DNA of 64,000 nucleotides from Parvibaculaceae bacterium PLY_AMNH_Bact1 (GCA_032881465.1 CP126168.1:930001-994000); one strand, 5' to 3'. Positions 53,662 to 62,737 are shown, counted from the first letter of the stretch. Translations and numbers: made by a program. Notes: generated from the letters alone by a model not told the origin.

Positions 53662-54239
53662 TACTTATCTGGTCCGCCGGGCCGTTCTGGCGCACCAAGC
53701 TCGCGAAGGACACTTTCAATGAAGTCACTCTTCGACCGGGCATAACTATCCACATCATTGGGAAAACGCGCAGCCAACTCTTCTTTCAAGGCTTGATAGG
53801 CTTCCAGCAGTTTTGTGTCGGATCTGAGCGCATCACGAAAAACCACATGCCGTTCGATCTCAATATGGCCTGTCTCAAACATATGCACATTCACATCCAC
53901 ATCGCCTTTTCGGCGAAAAAAGTGCCGCCCGTCGATCCCATAGGCACCGAAATAAATGAACCCCAATGGTTCCAGTAAGGGAGCGAGCGCGGGCCCTTCT
54001 TCGTGGTGGCGGAGTTCCGGCATCATGTCGATCAATGGCTTGGCGGCAAGCCCCGGCACGCTCGTGCTGCCAATATGATGAATGGTAACGAGCTTATCGC
54101 CACAGGCAGTCTTCATTTGCAATGCCAGTTTCTCAAACTGGTCCGCCCATGCGTTGTCATGCGCGGCAAGCGCCACAGGATCAGCCGCATGTTTATTAAG
54201 CGATGCCTGCGCCGCATCGCTTAAGGTTTTATCTGCCAT
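53661..54239 (-). CDS. GrpB family protein (nucleotidyltransferase-like fold)
   Basis: A 192-residue protein with the GrpB/UPF0157 core: 'TIHHIGSTSVPGLAAKPLID' near 55, then 'IYFGAYGIDGRHFFRRKGDV' and 'VNVHMFETGHIEIERHVVFR'. The GST-x-VPG-x-x-AKP block is the nucleotidyltransferase-like signature. Biochemical role is poorly known; some related domains are fused to dephospho-CoA kinase. The first ~20 residues extend beyond the core. It is the first gene of a two-gene unit with the DMT permease. Confidence 0.88.
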   Translation of the reverse strand: MADKTLSDAAQASLNKHAADPVALAAHDNAWADQFEKLALQMKTACGDKLVTIHHIGSTSVPGLAAKPLIDMMPELRHHEEGPALAPLLEPLGFIYFGAYGIDGRHFFRRKGDVDVNVHMFETGHIEIERHVVFRDALRSDTKLLEAYQALKEELAARFPNDVDSYARSKSDFIESVLRELGAPERPGGPDK

Positions 54240-54260
54240 GACGTCTCGCTTACGGTCGGT

Positions 54261-55505
54261 CTAATCGACAAGCGCCCCATAAACCAGCTGCTGCATCTGT
54301 GGTCGCAGCGGATATGCTCGCGATGGCATAAGCTGGGTCATTAAGATGCCGATCAGGTCTTCCTGCGGGTCAATCCAGAAATAGGTAGACGCCGCGCCGC
54401 CCCAGGAGTGATTGCCCTCTGATGTCACGGCCTGCGCCTCGGCAGCATCAATGATGACAGAGAATCCGAGGCCGAAGCCGGTGCCCTCAGAGCCCGTCTC
54501 AGAGAACGCGGATTGATCCATTTCCGGCATGGTCTTGCCACCCGGCAGGTGGTTGAGGGTCATATAGTCGACTGTCTTCGGCGAGAGTATACGGACCCCG
54601 TCCAGCTCTCCGCCGTTCAGGAACATCTGACAGAAACGCCAATAGTCGGTCATTGTCGACGTGAGCCCGCCACCGCCGGAGAAGAAGGGTTTCGGTGTGG
54701 CATAGGTACTTTTGTCGCTGCCAGGATCAAAGAGGCGAACCTCGCGGGTCTTTGGGTCTTTCTCGTAGTTTGCCGCGAAACGCGAAAGCTTGTCCGCAGG
54801 CACCATAAAGCCCGTATCGACCATGCCGAGCGGGCCGAAGATATGTTCCTGCAGAAATTTGTCGAGCGGCTGACCAGAGAGGACTTCTACCAATCGACCA
54901 CAAACATCTGTTGCGACGGAATAGCTCCACTGTGTGCCAGGAGAGAAGAGCAGGGGAATGTCCGCAAGCGCATCACAGAATTCTTCCAGGTTCATGCCAT
55001 TGGCGGTGGCCGCACCCTCAATACCGTTCTTCCTGTAGATCTTGTCGACAGGATGCACATGCATGAAACCATAGGTGAGACCGGATGTGTGCGTCAGAAG
55101 ATCCCGGATCGTCATCGCCCGTTCGCAGGGTTTGGTGCGGTAATCGTCAAACGTGCCGCCGTCCCAGACCTGCAATTTCTTGAAGGAAGGAATGTAGCGA
55201 TGCACCTCATGGGAAAGCTGAAAGAGTCCGCGCTCATAGAGCATCATTAAGGCAACAGAGGTGATGGGCTTCGACATGGAATAGATACGGAAGATCGTGT
55301 CTTTTTCCATCGCAAGTGAGTTCTCGCGGTCCCGCTCGCCGACTGTTTCGAAATGTGCAATCTTGCCGCCTCGCGCCACAAGCGTTGAGACGCCAGCCAG
55401 CTTGCCCGTCTCCACATAAGAACCGAAATAGCTGGGAATGTTCGAAAGCTTGGAACTGTCGAGCCCGACATCTTCAGGTGTTGTAAAAGGTGTTTCCGCG
55501 TTCAT
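54261..55505 (-). CDS. Serine hydrolase, class C beta-lactamase fold (esterase EstB-like)
   Basis: A 414-residue serine hydrolase. The catalytic S-x-x-K is in 'IFRIYSMSKPITSVALMMLY' near 74. The second motif Y-x-x is in 'WSYSVATDVCGRLVEVLSG' near 200. The third, with 'EGNHSWGGAASTYFWIDPQE' near 363, has the W-G-G form seen in family VIII carboxylesterases rather than KTG of true beta-lactamases. No signal peptide is evident, so it is probably a cytoplasmic esterase or transesterase. It is 71 bp upstream, in gene order, of a related-fold hydrolase on the same strand. Confidence 0.88.
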   Translation of the reverse strand: MNAETPFTTPEDVGLDSSKLSNIPSYFGSYVETGKLAGVSTLVARGGKIAHFETVGERDRENSLAMEKDTIFRIYSMSKPITSVALMMLYERGLFQLSHEVHRYIPSFKKLQVWDGGTFDDYRTKPCERAMTIRDLLTHTSGLTYGFMHVHPVDKIYRKNGIEGAATANGMNLEEFCDALADIPLLFSPGTQWSYSVATDVCGRLVEVLSGQPLDKFLQEHIFGPLGMVDTGFMVPADKLSRFAANYEKDPKTREVRLFDPGSDKSTYATPKPFFSGGGGLTSTMTDYWRFCQMFLNGGELDGVRILSPKTVDYMTLNHLPGGKTMPEMDQSAFSETGSEGTGFGLGFSVIIDAAEAQAVTSEGNHSWGGAASTYFWIDPQEDLIGILMTQLMPSRAYPLRPQMQQLVYGALVD

Positions 55506-55576
55506 GAGAGTTCCCCGCTGTGAATTCTGGTTGGGGTGATCTTAAACGTTTGCGGCAATAGGGGAAGCGCTCTCCT

Positions 55577-56632
55577 TCAACTCCGAAAACAATCGACCAC
55601 ATCGGCCATCCAGGCTTTCATATTGGGGCCGAGGCTTGCATCTGTTTTGCCGTGGCGCACCAGGACAAGGTCGCAATCAGGCACGACAATGGTGAATTGT
55701 CCTTCAAACCCGTTGGCGGAGAAGCTCCCCGGCCCACCCCGTTCCAGCCACCAGTGCGCGCCATAGGGTCCGTCATCTGTCAGCATTTGCGGTGTTTGAG
55801 CCGTGGGTGTGCGGGCATAGTCCACCCAACCTTCCGGCAGAATGCGTTTTCCGTCCCAGACGCCATCTCGCAGATAAAGCGTCCCGAACTTTGCGAAATC
55901 CCGTGCAGTTGCGAAACAGAAGGATGAGCCGATAAAGGTGCCTGCATCGTCAAACTTTGGTTCAGCACTCTTCATGCCGATCTGATCAAGAAGTTCATCC
56001 CGCATGAATTTCTCGAACTCAGGGCCCGTTGCACCAAGTGTTCGCGCCGCACACCGCGCGACAATGTTGGTCGTGCCACTGGAATAGGACCAGTAAGAAT
56101 CAACGGGGTGTTCAAGATCAAAGGAGGCAGCAAATGCGCCCGTATCTTCTTTGCCCGCGCCCCAAAGCATTTCGATCACATCGGACGGTGCCTGGTCTGT
56201 ATATTCTTCTCGAAAGGCCAAGCCACTGGACATGCGCAGCAACTGATCCAGCGTGATTGAGTGCCGCGGGTCTGAAGGGTCTTCCCATTCGGGCACATCG
56301 GCCTTTGCGTGAATATCGATCTTGCCGTCCCGCACCAGAATCCCGACCAACGCTTGCGTGATGCTTTTTGCTTTTGACCAGGAAGGAAAGGTTGAGGTGG
56401 CGGTGAAGTCTTGTGCGTAGTGCTCAGCAACAATCTTGCCATGTTGGACGACCAGCAGCGCATGCGTCTCACCCATGTCAGGGCCGTTTTGGGCGCCAAA
56501 TCCATCATCGACAAGAGCGTCGAGTCTTGCCCGATCGACCCCAGCCTTTGGTTCTGCACTTGCCCAGTCATTGGTGGGCCAGGCAACCCCGTCAGGGTGT
56601 GCGGGCAAGGGAAGAAGGGACGCGTTGCTCAT
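55577..56632 (-). CDS. Serine hydrolase, 6-aminohexanoate-dimer-hydrolase-like (beta-lactamase fold)
   Basis: 351 residues from ATG 56632 (MSNASLLPLPAHPDG); a longer reading to 56752 adds 40 residues that overlap the divergent gene and look non-coding. Catalytic S-x-x-K is in 'TFPSWSKAKSITQALVGILV' near 100. 'YWSYSSGTTNIVARCAARTL' holds the Tyr of the second motif near 180. 'ANGFEGQFTIVVPDCDLVLV' near the C-terminus is typical of NylB-type amidases and esterases. It shares the fold with the neighbour at 54261 but little sequence. No export signal seen. Confidence 0.88.
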   Translation of the reverse strand: MSNASLLPLPAHPDGVAWPTNDWASAEPKAGVDRARLDALVDDGFGAQNGPDMGETHALLVVQHGKIVAEHYAQDFTATSTFPSWSKAKSITQALVGILVRDGKIDIHAKADVPEWEDPSDPRHSITLDQLLRMSSGLAFREEYTDQAPSDVIEMLWGAGKEDTGAFAASFDLEHPVDSYWSYSSGTTNIVARCAARTLGATGPEFEKFMRDELLDQIGMKSAEPKFDDAGTFIGSSFCFATARDFAKFGTLYLRDGVWDGKRILPEGWVDYARTPTAQTPQMLTDDGPYGAHWWLERGGPGSFSANGFEGQFTIVVPDCDLVLVRHGKTDASLGPNMKAWMADVVDCFRS

Positions 56633-56776
56633 GGAAAACCACCTGCTGAAATAGTAAGGGCCGCAGAATGGGTGACTGACGGGCGATTGACAAGTCACAG
56701 TTACGATTGCGGCGCGGGCATCTTTCCTGTTTGATGCGTGCCAACAAAACAAAAACCGTATGACGGGAGACAGAGG

Positions 56777-58756
56777 GTGGCATTACCAAGAATCGGCATT
56801 GACGGGTCATGGTTCATCGATGCGGAGGGGCGCAAAGTTATTTTGCGTGGGGTCAATCTCGGCGGTGACTGCAAAATGCCGTACCCCGACGGCGGTACCA
56901 ATCATCCAACAGATTTCTCAGATCATCGTACCGTGTCTTTTGTTGGCCGGCCGTTCCCCATGGACGAAGCCGATGAGCATTTCTCACGCCTTGCAGCTTG
57001 GGGCTTCAACTGCCTTCGACTGCTGACAACCTGGGAAGCTGTGGAGCATGCAGGCCCCCGCGACTATGACACGGACTATCTCGACTACTACGCAGAACTC
57101 TGTCGCCGGGCAGGCGAGTATGGTCTCTATGTCTTTGTCGACTTTCATCAGGATGTCTGGAGCCGGATGACCGGTGGCGATGGCGCGCCTGCCTGGATCT
57201 TTGAAAAGGTGGGTCTCGACTTCACAAAATTCCATGAGGCAGGCGCTGCCCATGTCATGCAATACAAATATGATTATGCGCGCGGTGGTCGTCAGGAAGA
57301 CAATTACCCCACCATGACCTGGGCGCAAAACTATCGTCTGCCTGCCAACGGCATCATGTGGACATTGTTTTTTGCAGGCCGTGACTTCGCCCCCGACATG
57401 ATCATTGATGGTCAGAACGTACAGGACTATTTGCAGGCGCATTATGCGGGCTGTCTGGTGGAGATCGCGAAACGGGTAAAGGATCTGCCCAATGTAATCG
57501 GCTTTGACACGCTGAATGAGCCGGGCACTGGCTTTGTAGGGCAGCGTCTCTCCTACCAGCATGTGGGGAAGACGGAGGAGAACCCACGCATTGCAACGCC
57601 AGGACCTGCTTGGTCAGCCCTCGACGGTCTGGCTGTTGCGCGCGGTGTCACCCGCTCCGTCCCCCAGCTTGAGTTTTCACTGGAGCACATGGCGTCTGTT
57701 GTCACAGAAGACAGGCAGGTCAATCCGGGCAATGTCAATTGTTGGCTTCCCGGTGCAGAAGACCCGTTTGAAAAGGCAGGGGCTTATCGCCGTACCAATG
57801 AAGGTGTTGAACCTCTCAGAGAGGACTTCTTCCAATCTGTCGATGGACGTAAAGTCGATCTGGAAGATGACTATATGGCGCCGTTTTTCGACAAGGTCGC
57901 AAAGGAAGTCCGCGCCGTGCGTGATGACTGGCTGATCTTTGCAGAACTCGATCCCTTCACGGGTTTGCTAGGAGGTGCCTTCCCAGTAGACACACCGGAT
58001 CGCACGGTGAACGCATCGCACTGGTATGACATTGCGCTCCTCTCAACCAAAGAGTTTATGTTTCCGACCGCCGTCAACCCATTTTCCGGCAAGACATTGA
58101 ACGGTCGAGAGGAGATTGAAGCGCATTATCGCCGCCAGCTCTCCAACATTCAAAACGCGGGACGTACCCTGAACAGTGGCACTGGCGCACCTACGCTGAT
58201 TGGCGAATGCGGCACGCCCTATGATCTGGCGGGGGCCGCGGCGTATCAAGCCTGGGCAGAGGGAGATCGCTCAGAGGAACCGTGGAAGCCTCACATCATG
58301 GCGCTGGAGTTCCTCTACAATGCGTTAGATGCAATGCATCTCAGTTCAACTCAATGGAACTATACGGCATCAAACTCCAACGATTTGGCCGTTGGCGACG
58401 GCTGGAACCAGGAAGACCTGTCGATCTTCAGCCGGGATCAGCAAGATGATCCGACGGATATCAATTCCGGTGGCCGCGCGCTGAAAGGGTTTGTAAGGCC
58501 CTATCTTCAGGCATGTAAGGGCACCCCTTTGGAAACCAAATTCACGCTTGATACGGGAGAATTTGTCTCGCGCTACCAGCCTGAAGGAAGCGGGGAGGCG
58601 ACAGTATTTGTGCCGGTCCTGCAATACCCGGACGGCTACAGCCTTTCTGTGGATGGCGGTACAGCGGACTATGACGCCATCGCTCAGAAAGTCACTGTGA
58701 CACCGGAAGGGCCAGGCGAAGTGAGCATCACCATCACACCGGTTGAGGAGGGTTAG
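56777..58756 (+). CDS. Glycoside hydrolase family 5, endoglycoceramidase/glucosylceramidase-like
   Basis: A ~659-residue GH5 enzyme. 'GSWFIDAEGRKVILRGVNLG' is at the N-terminus, the acid/base Glu is in 'GFDTLNEPGTG' near 247, and the nucleophile Glu is in 'LIGECGTPYD' near 475. The last ~100 residues form a beta-rich domain. The text around 'STQWNYTASNSNDL' resembles glycosphingolipid-cleaving GH5 enzymes (EGCase/EGCrP). No signal peptide is visible, so it may act inside the cell on glycolipids. Start choice: GGGAGA at 56765-56770 is 6 nt before GTG 56777; a GTG at 56738 is possible. Confidence 0.85.
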   Translation: MALPRIGIDGSWFIDAEGRKVILRGVNLGGDCKMPYPDGGTNHPTDFSDHRTVSFVGRPFPMDEADEHFSRLAAWGFNCLRLLTTWEAVEHAGPRDYDTDYLDYYAELCRRAGEYGLYVFVDFHQDVWSRMTGGDGAPAWIFEKVGLDFTKFHEAGAAHVMQYKYDYARGGRQEDNYPTMTWAQNYRLPANGIMWTLFFAGRDFAPDMIIDGQNVQDYLQAHYAGCLVEIAKRVKDLPNVIGFDTLNEPGTGFVGQRLSYQHVGKTEENPRIATPGPAWSALDGLAVARGVTRSVPQLEFSLEHMASVVTEDRQVNPGNVNCWLPGAEDPFEKAGAYRRTNEGVEPLREDFFQSVDGRKVDLEDDYMAPFFDKVAKEVRAVRDDWLIFAELDPFTGLLGGAFPVDTPDRTVNASHWYDIALLSTKEFMFPTAVNPFSGKTLNGREEIEAHYRRQLSNIQNAGRTLNSGTGAPTLIGECGTPYDLAGAAAYQAWAEGDRSEEPWKPHIMALEFLYNALDAMHLSSTQWNYTASNSNDLAVGDGWNQEDLSIFSRDQQDDPTDINSGGRALKGFVRPYLQACKGTPLETKFTLDTGEFVSRYQPEGSGEATVFVPVLQYPDGYSLSVDGGTADYDAIAQKVTVTPEGPGEVSITITPVEEG

Positions 58757-58759
58757 TTA

Positions 58760-58802
58760 GCGTTTTCAATAAAAGTTGCAGACTTTTATGGTTCGAAAAC
58801 GC
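58760..58802. repeat. Nested palindrome between convergent genes (unit A)
   Basis: Outer arms GCGTTTTC (58760-58767) and GAAAACGC (58795-58802) enclose inner arms ATAAAAGT (58769-58776) and ACTTTTAT (58782-58789), all perfect. It lies 4 bp after the GH5 stop codon and before the convergent IclR gene, so it can act as a bidirectional terminator. Its outer arms match those of the unit at 60576. Confidence 0.75.
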
Positions 58803-58823
58803 GGCAAAGCAAGGCCTCCAGCG

Positions 58824-59579
58824 TCAGATTTCAGCTGCTATGGCGCGTGCCGTATCCCGCAGAATGGGGATGAACTGTTTGGCGGCATCTGCAGGGGTGA
58901 TCGCGGAGCGGATAAAGCGCATGGTAATGGCTGCTTGCGCTTCGCCATCTTTTAAAACCGGCACCGCGAGGCCAAAGGCGCGATCATCCTGAACCGGGCC
59001 GGACACGGCATATCCATCGCTGCGCACGGTTTCTATCAGTCGCGTGATGTATTTTTCGTCCAATGCAGCGCGGTCTGTCTCTCGTCCCGTCCCTTGTAAC
59101 GTCGCCAGCAAGAGTGTGCGTGTCTCCTCAGAAGAGAAAGCGAAATAGGCGCGCCCCATAGCGGAGATGAGTAGAGGAATGCGGCGACCAATGTAAATAC
59201 GGTCGAGCGCGAAGGGCGAATGGGAGAGCGTGCTATAGCGCGCCTGCATGGCATCCCCATCAAGCGTGGCAATGGCAAGCGGCCATTTGTGGTCACGTGT
59301 CACAGCTCTAAGATGAGCGCGCGAGGCTTCCACAATCTGGTCGGAGCTTTGAAACCCTCCGGCGAGCAGGGTTACTCGGTCTGTCAGGCAGTAGCCTGCA
59401 CTCCTGGATATCCGCCGGGCGTAGCCAGCTGAGATCAGCGTGTCGAGCAAACGCACGAGGGTGGATTTTGGGAGGTCCGTATCGTCATGAAGCTCCGCAA
59501 GCGTTGTATAGGCGCGCCGATTAAGGGCCTCGACGACGGTGAGGCCACGCGTCAGTGATTCAATATTTCTTTCTGCCAT
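58824..59579 (-). CDS. IclR-family transcriptional regulator
   Basis: 251 residues from ATG 59579 (MAERNIESLTRGLTVVEALN), the standard IclR opening; an upstream start would extend into the operator. The N-terminal winged helix ('TTLAELHDDTDLPKSTLVRL', ~30-50) precedes the GAF-like effector domain, which carries 'RRIPLLISAMGRAYFAFSSE' near 130. The divergent dioxygenase gene at 59712 and a perfect AATTCCAC-TAT-GTGGAATT palindrome 17 bp upstream of its own start suggest that it controls both itself and the dioxygenase. Confidence 0.92.
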   Translation of the reverse strand: MAERNIESLTRGLTVVEALNRRAYTTLAELHDDTDLPKSTLVRLLDTLISAGYARRISRSAGYCLTDRVTLLAGGFQSSDQIVEASRAHLRAVTRDHKWPLAIATLDGDAMQARYSTLSHSPFALDRIYIGRRIPLLISAMGRAYFAFSSEETRTLLLATLQGTGRETDRAALDEKYITRLIETVRSDGYAVSGPVQDDRAFGLAVPVLKDGEAQAAITMRFIRSAITPADAAKQFIPILRDTARAIAAEI

Positions 59580-59595
59580 GTGCGACCAGTTTAAG

Positions 59596-59614
59596 AATTC
59601 CACTATGTGGAATT
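59596..59614. promoter_or_regulatory. Probable IclR-type operator
   Basis: AATTCCAC (59596-59603) and GTGGAATT (59607-59614) form a perfect 8-bp inverted repeat around TAT. IclR-family proteins commonly bind TTCCA...TGGAA-like dyads. It lies just upstream of the regulator start in the gap to the divergent dioxygenase gene, the position expected for autorepression and control of the target. Confidence 0.75.
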
Positions 59615-59711
59615 AGTAAATCATTTTAGAGCAGCATCCGTCAACGCGCGGCAGACTGAGATTTGAAATTGATCAGTGCCAATGAGCTAGATCCTGGGGA
59701 GGACACCGGCA

Positions 59712-60575
59712 ATGAATGCACCAGCGGCAATTAGAGATGCAGAAGCCTTAGGGCTGACATTTGATCCGTTGAGCCCCAACATTGGGGCCACCGTTTACGG
59801 GGTCGATTTGACGAAGCCTGTCAGCGATGAATTGTCTGCAGCACTGCGCGCGGCACTCGTTGATTATAAGGTGCTTTTCTTCCGTGATCAGGAGATCACG
59901 ACGGACCAGCATCTGGACTTCGCCAGAAAGTTTGGCGATTTGGAAGTCCATCCTTTCGGGCCGCAGAATGCAGAGAACCCGGAAGTCCTGAAGATCTTCC
60001 ACAACAAAGACAATAAGGGACGGGAGAACACCTGGCACTCTGACGTGACCTGGCGCTTGGAACCGTCTCTTGGGTCTATTCTGCGGGCCCGCGAAGTCCC
60101 GGAAAGAGGAGGAGACACGCTCTTTGCCAATATGGAAATGGCCTACGACGACCTTTCCGATGACCTGAAGGAAAAGCTTGATGGCGCCATCGCGGTGCAC
60201 GACTTTGCAAATTTCCGCGCAGGGCTTCGAAAGAAAGGCCTCTCTGACGAGGAAATCGAGGTCTACAATAAAAAATACCCGAACCCACATCATCCGGTGA
60301 TCCGTACACATCCCGAAAGCGGACGTAAATCCATCTATGTGAACATCGCCTTCACCCAGTACATTGAAGGCTGGGACCGCGCTGAGTCAGACGCCATGTT
60401 GCAGTTCCTCTATGCCCGCGCGGCCATCCCGGAATATCAGTGCCGATTCAAATGGGAAAACAACTCCATTGCCTTTTGGGACAATCGCTCCGCACAGCAC
60501 TATGCCGTCTCCGACTATTGGCCGGCTGAACGGCGCATGGAGCGGGTGACGATTATTGGCGACAAGCCTGTCTAA
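59712..60575 (+). CDS. TauD/TfdA family Fe(II)/2-oxoglutarate dioxygenase
   Basis: A 287-residue dioxygenase. The iron ligands are H-x-D in 'NTWHSDVTWRLEPSLGSILR' near 109-111 and the distal His in 'WDNRSAQHYAVSDYWPAERR' near 262. The 2-oxoglutarate Arg follows in 'RMERVTIIGDKPV'. 'GATVYGVDLTKPVSDELSAA' near 25 and 'RGGDTLFANMEMAYDDLSDD' near 135 are closer to bona fide TauD/AtsK than those of the dioxygenase at 51882. Taurine, alkylsulfates or related acids are candidate substrates. The IclR gene and operator upstream suggest catabolic induction. Confidence 0.9.
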   Translation: MNAPAAIRDAEALGLTFDPLSPNIGATVYGVDLTKPVSDELSAALRAALVDYKVLFFRDQEITTDQHLDFARKFGDLEVHPFGPQNAENPEVLKIFHNKDNKGRENTWHSDVTWRLEPSLGSILRAREVPERGGDTLFANMEMAYDDLSDDLKEKLDGAIAVHDFANFRAGLRKKGLSDEEIEVYNKKYPNPHHPVIRTHPESGRKSIYVNIAFTQYIEGWDRAESDAMLQFLYARAAIPEYQCRFKWENNSIAFWDNRSAQHYAVSDYWPAERRMERVTIIGDKPV

Positions 60576-60619
60576 GCGTTTCCAGGTGAAGTGTTTAACG
60601 GTTCACCGTCCGGAAACGC
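60576..60619. repeat. Nested palindrome between convergent genes (unit B)
   Basis: Outer arms GCGTTTCC (60576-60583) and GGAAACGC (60612-60619) enclose inner arms GGTGAA (60585-60590) and TTCACC (60602-60607). It begins at the base after the dioxygenase stop codon and precedes the convergent oligopeptidase gene. Architecture and outer arms match the unit at 58760. The sequence looks like palindromic units I associate with Rhizobiales-type genomes. Confidence 0.75.
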
Positions 60620-60637
60620 GTTGAATGTGCAGGCCTC

Positions 60638-62737
60638 TCACGTCAATCCGTGGATGGCGAGGGCAAACGCATAGACAAGAGCGGTTTCCTTGAGCCGCTC
60701 AAAGCGCCCGGCAGCGCCTCCATGGCCTGCATCCATATTGGTCTTGAACAGAATGGCATTGCCGCTGGTTGAATGCGCGCGCAGTTTGGCAACCCACTTT
60801 GCCGGTTCCCAATAGGTCACCCGTGGGTCGGTCAGGCCTGCGAGTGCCAGGATGTTTGGATAGGCTTGGGCGGTGACATTGTCATAAGGCGAGTAGGCCG
60901 CAATCGCCTCATAAGCTGATTTGTCCTCAATCGGGTTTCCCCATTCCAACCATTCCGGCGGCGTGAGCGGCAAACTGTCGTCCAGCATGGTGTTAAGCAC
61001 ATCGACGAAAGCCACTTCTGCGACAATACCTTTAAAGAGATCTGGAGCGAGGTTTGCAACCGCGCCCATCAGCATGCCGCCCGCGCTGCCACCGTGAGCG
61101 GTGATGTTACCTCTAGACGTATAGCCTTGCGCAGCAAGGTGTTCGCCTGCGGCAATAAAGTCCGTGAAGGTGTTTTGTTTCTTCTCGAGCTTGCCGTCTT
61201 TGTACCAGCCATAGCCGCGTTCTTTTCCGCCCCGAATATGGGCAATGGCATAGATGAAGCCGCGATCAATGAGGCTCAGACGACTGACTGAGAAAGATGC
61301 TGGCATAGAGATGCCATAGGCGCCATAGCCATAGAGCAGGCAGGGCGCTGATCCATCGAGTTGTGTTCCCGCACGATAAACAAGAGAAATAGGAACCTGC
61401 GCGCCATCTTTGGCTGTCGCAAAAATACGCTCCGTCACATAATCTTTGGGCTCATGGCCGCTCGGCACTTCCTGTTCTTTCAGAAGCGTTCGCGCTCGCG
61501 AGCCCATGTCATAGTCGAAAATCTGTTCCGGCGTGGTCATGGAAGAATAGGCAAAGCGCACCTGAGATGTCTCATATTCAAGGCCGGCCATGAAACCAAG
61601 ATCAAACGCCTCTTCTTCAAAGGAGATCGCGTGTTCACTGTCATCGTCGAGTGCCCGGACGACAATTTTGTTCAGGCCGTCTTCCCGTTCTAAGCGGACA
61701 TGAAAATCCCTATAAGCACACTGATCGAGCAGCAGTGTTCCGGGGCGATGGGGGATGACATCGCGCCAGGTGCTCCGGTCTGGTGACCCGGTCGGTGCTT
61801 CTACCAGTTTGAAGTCTTCTGCATCATCGGCATTCGTGACGATCAGAAAACGATTTCTTGGCGCGTCATGCTCCAGGTCATATTCAACACCGGATTCGCG
61901 CGCAGCCACAAGCTGCGGCTCTGCGTTGGGCGTGGTCGCGTCGATCAGATGGCTTTCACTGGTTTGGTGGTCATGGGCGCTGATCACGATAAAGCGACCG
62001 CTTTGTACCGTGCCCACACTCACGAAGAAGCCGGGGTCTGCTTCTTCATAGATACAGACATCATTTGCCGGGTCTTCCCCTAATCGGTGGCGGAACACTT
62101 TGCTGGGGCGATGGTTCTCATCAACCCGCACATAAAAGAAGGTGGCATTGTCGAGTGCCCAGGCTGCCCCGCCTCTGGTATCAGGAATGGTGTCGGCGAG
62201 GTCAGTGCTTGTTTTGATGTCGCGGATCTTAAGCGTGAAATATTCTGATCCTTTAACGTCACAGCTCCAGGCGAAGAGCGCATCGTCGGGACTGCGCGAT
62301 GCACCGCCAATTTTGAAATAGGCTTGCGCTTCGGCTTCTTTGTTGCCATCGAGGATCACCGTCTCGCTTTCGTCGCCCGAGCGGGGTTTGCGACAGAAGA
62401 GCGGGTGCTGCGCGCCGGTTTCATATTTCGAATAATAGAGCCAACGCCCGTGAGGGGCGGGGACAGAACTGTCATCCTCCTTGATCCGCCCTTTAATCTC
62501 CGCGAAAAGCGTTCCACGGAGTTCCTCCAGTGGTTCGAAGGCCGCGTCCGCATACGTGTTTTCTGCTTCCAGATACGCCCGAATATTCTGTTGGAGGACA
62601 CTTGGGTCCTTCATCAGTGTTTGCCAGTCCGGGTCTCTGAGCCAGTCATAACGGTCAGATCGGGTAATGCCGTGGCGTGTGTCTTCAACAGGGCGTTCAT
62701 CGGCAATAGGCGTGGTCGGAGGAAGCGAGAGAGGCAT
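60638..62737 (-). CDS. ptrB: Prolyl oligopeptidase family serine peptidase (oligopeptidase B)
   Basis: A 699-residue S9A peptidase: an N-terminal beta-propeller (~70-410) and a C-terminal alpha/beta-hydrolase. The nucleophile Ser is in 'ITAHGGSAGGMLMGAVANLA' near 548. Family text includes 'YGYGAYGISMPASFSVSRLS' near 470 and 'FIYAIAHIRGGKERGYGWYK' near 498. The catalytic His is in 'NMDAGHGGAAGRFERLKETA' near 669. Oligopeptidase B cuts short peptides after Arg/Lys in the cytoplasm. The length is standard. No signal peptide. Confidence 0.93.
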   Translation of the reverse strand: MPLSLPPTTPIADERPVEDTRHGITRSDRYDWLRDPDWQTLMKDPSVLQQNIRAYLEAENTYADAAFEPLEELRGTLFAEIKGRIKEDDSSVPAPHGRWLYYSKYETGAQHPLFCRKPRSGDESETVILDGNKEAEAQAYFKIGGASRSPDDALFAWSCDVKGSEYFTLKIRDIKTSTDLADTIPDTRGGAAWALDNATFFYVRVDENHRPSKVFRHRLGEDPANDVCIYEEADPGFFVSVGTVQSGRFIVISAHDHQTSESHLIDATTPNAEPQLVAARESGVEYDLEHDAPRNRFLIVTNADDAEDFKLVEAPTGSPDRSTWRDVIPHRPGTLLLDQCAYRDFHVRLEREDGLNKIVVRALDDDSEHAISFEEEAFDLGFMAGLEYETSQVRFAYSSMTTPEQIFDYDMGSRARTLLKEQEVPSGHEPKDYVTERIFATAKDGAQVPISLVYRAGTQLDGSAPCLLYGYGAYGISMPASFSVSRLSLIDRGFIYAIAHIRGGKERGYGWYKDGKLEKKQNTFTDFIAAGEHLAAQGYTSRGNITAHGGSAGGMLMGAVANLAPDLFKGIVAEVAFVDVLNTMLDDSLPLTPPEWLEWGNPIEDKSAYEAIAAYSPYDNVTAQAYPNILALAGLTDPRVTYWEPAKWVAKLRAHSTSGNAILFKTNMDAGHGGAAGRFERLKETALVYAFALAIHGLT

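Noticed and set aside
54513-55250. A 245-codon plus-strand frame opposite the serine hydrolase gene.
   Set aside because: Antisense to catalytic motifs of a family VIII-type esterase; no recognisable domain of its own.
60530-60575. In the second TauD-type dioxygenase the C-terminal text RMERVT has Glu where many relatives have His (MHR).
   Set aside because: Counting back on E. coli TauD, the distal iron ligand is the His of the QHYA motif, which is present here. The changed residue is next to the 2-oxoglutarate Arg and is not a metal ligand.
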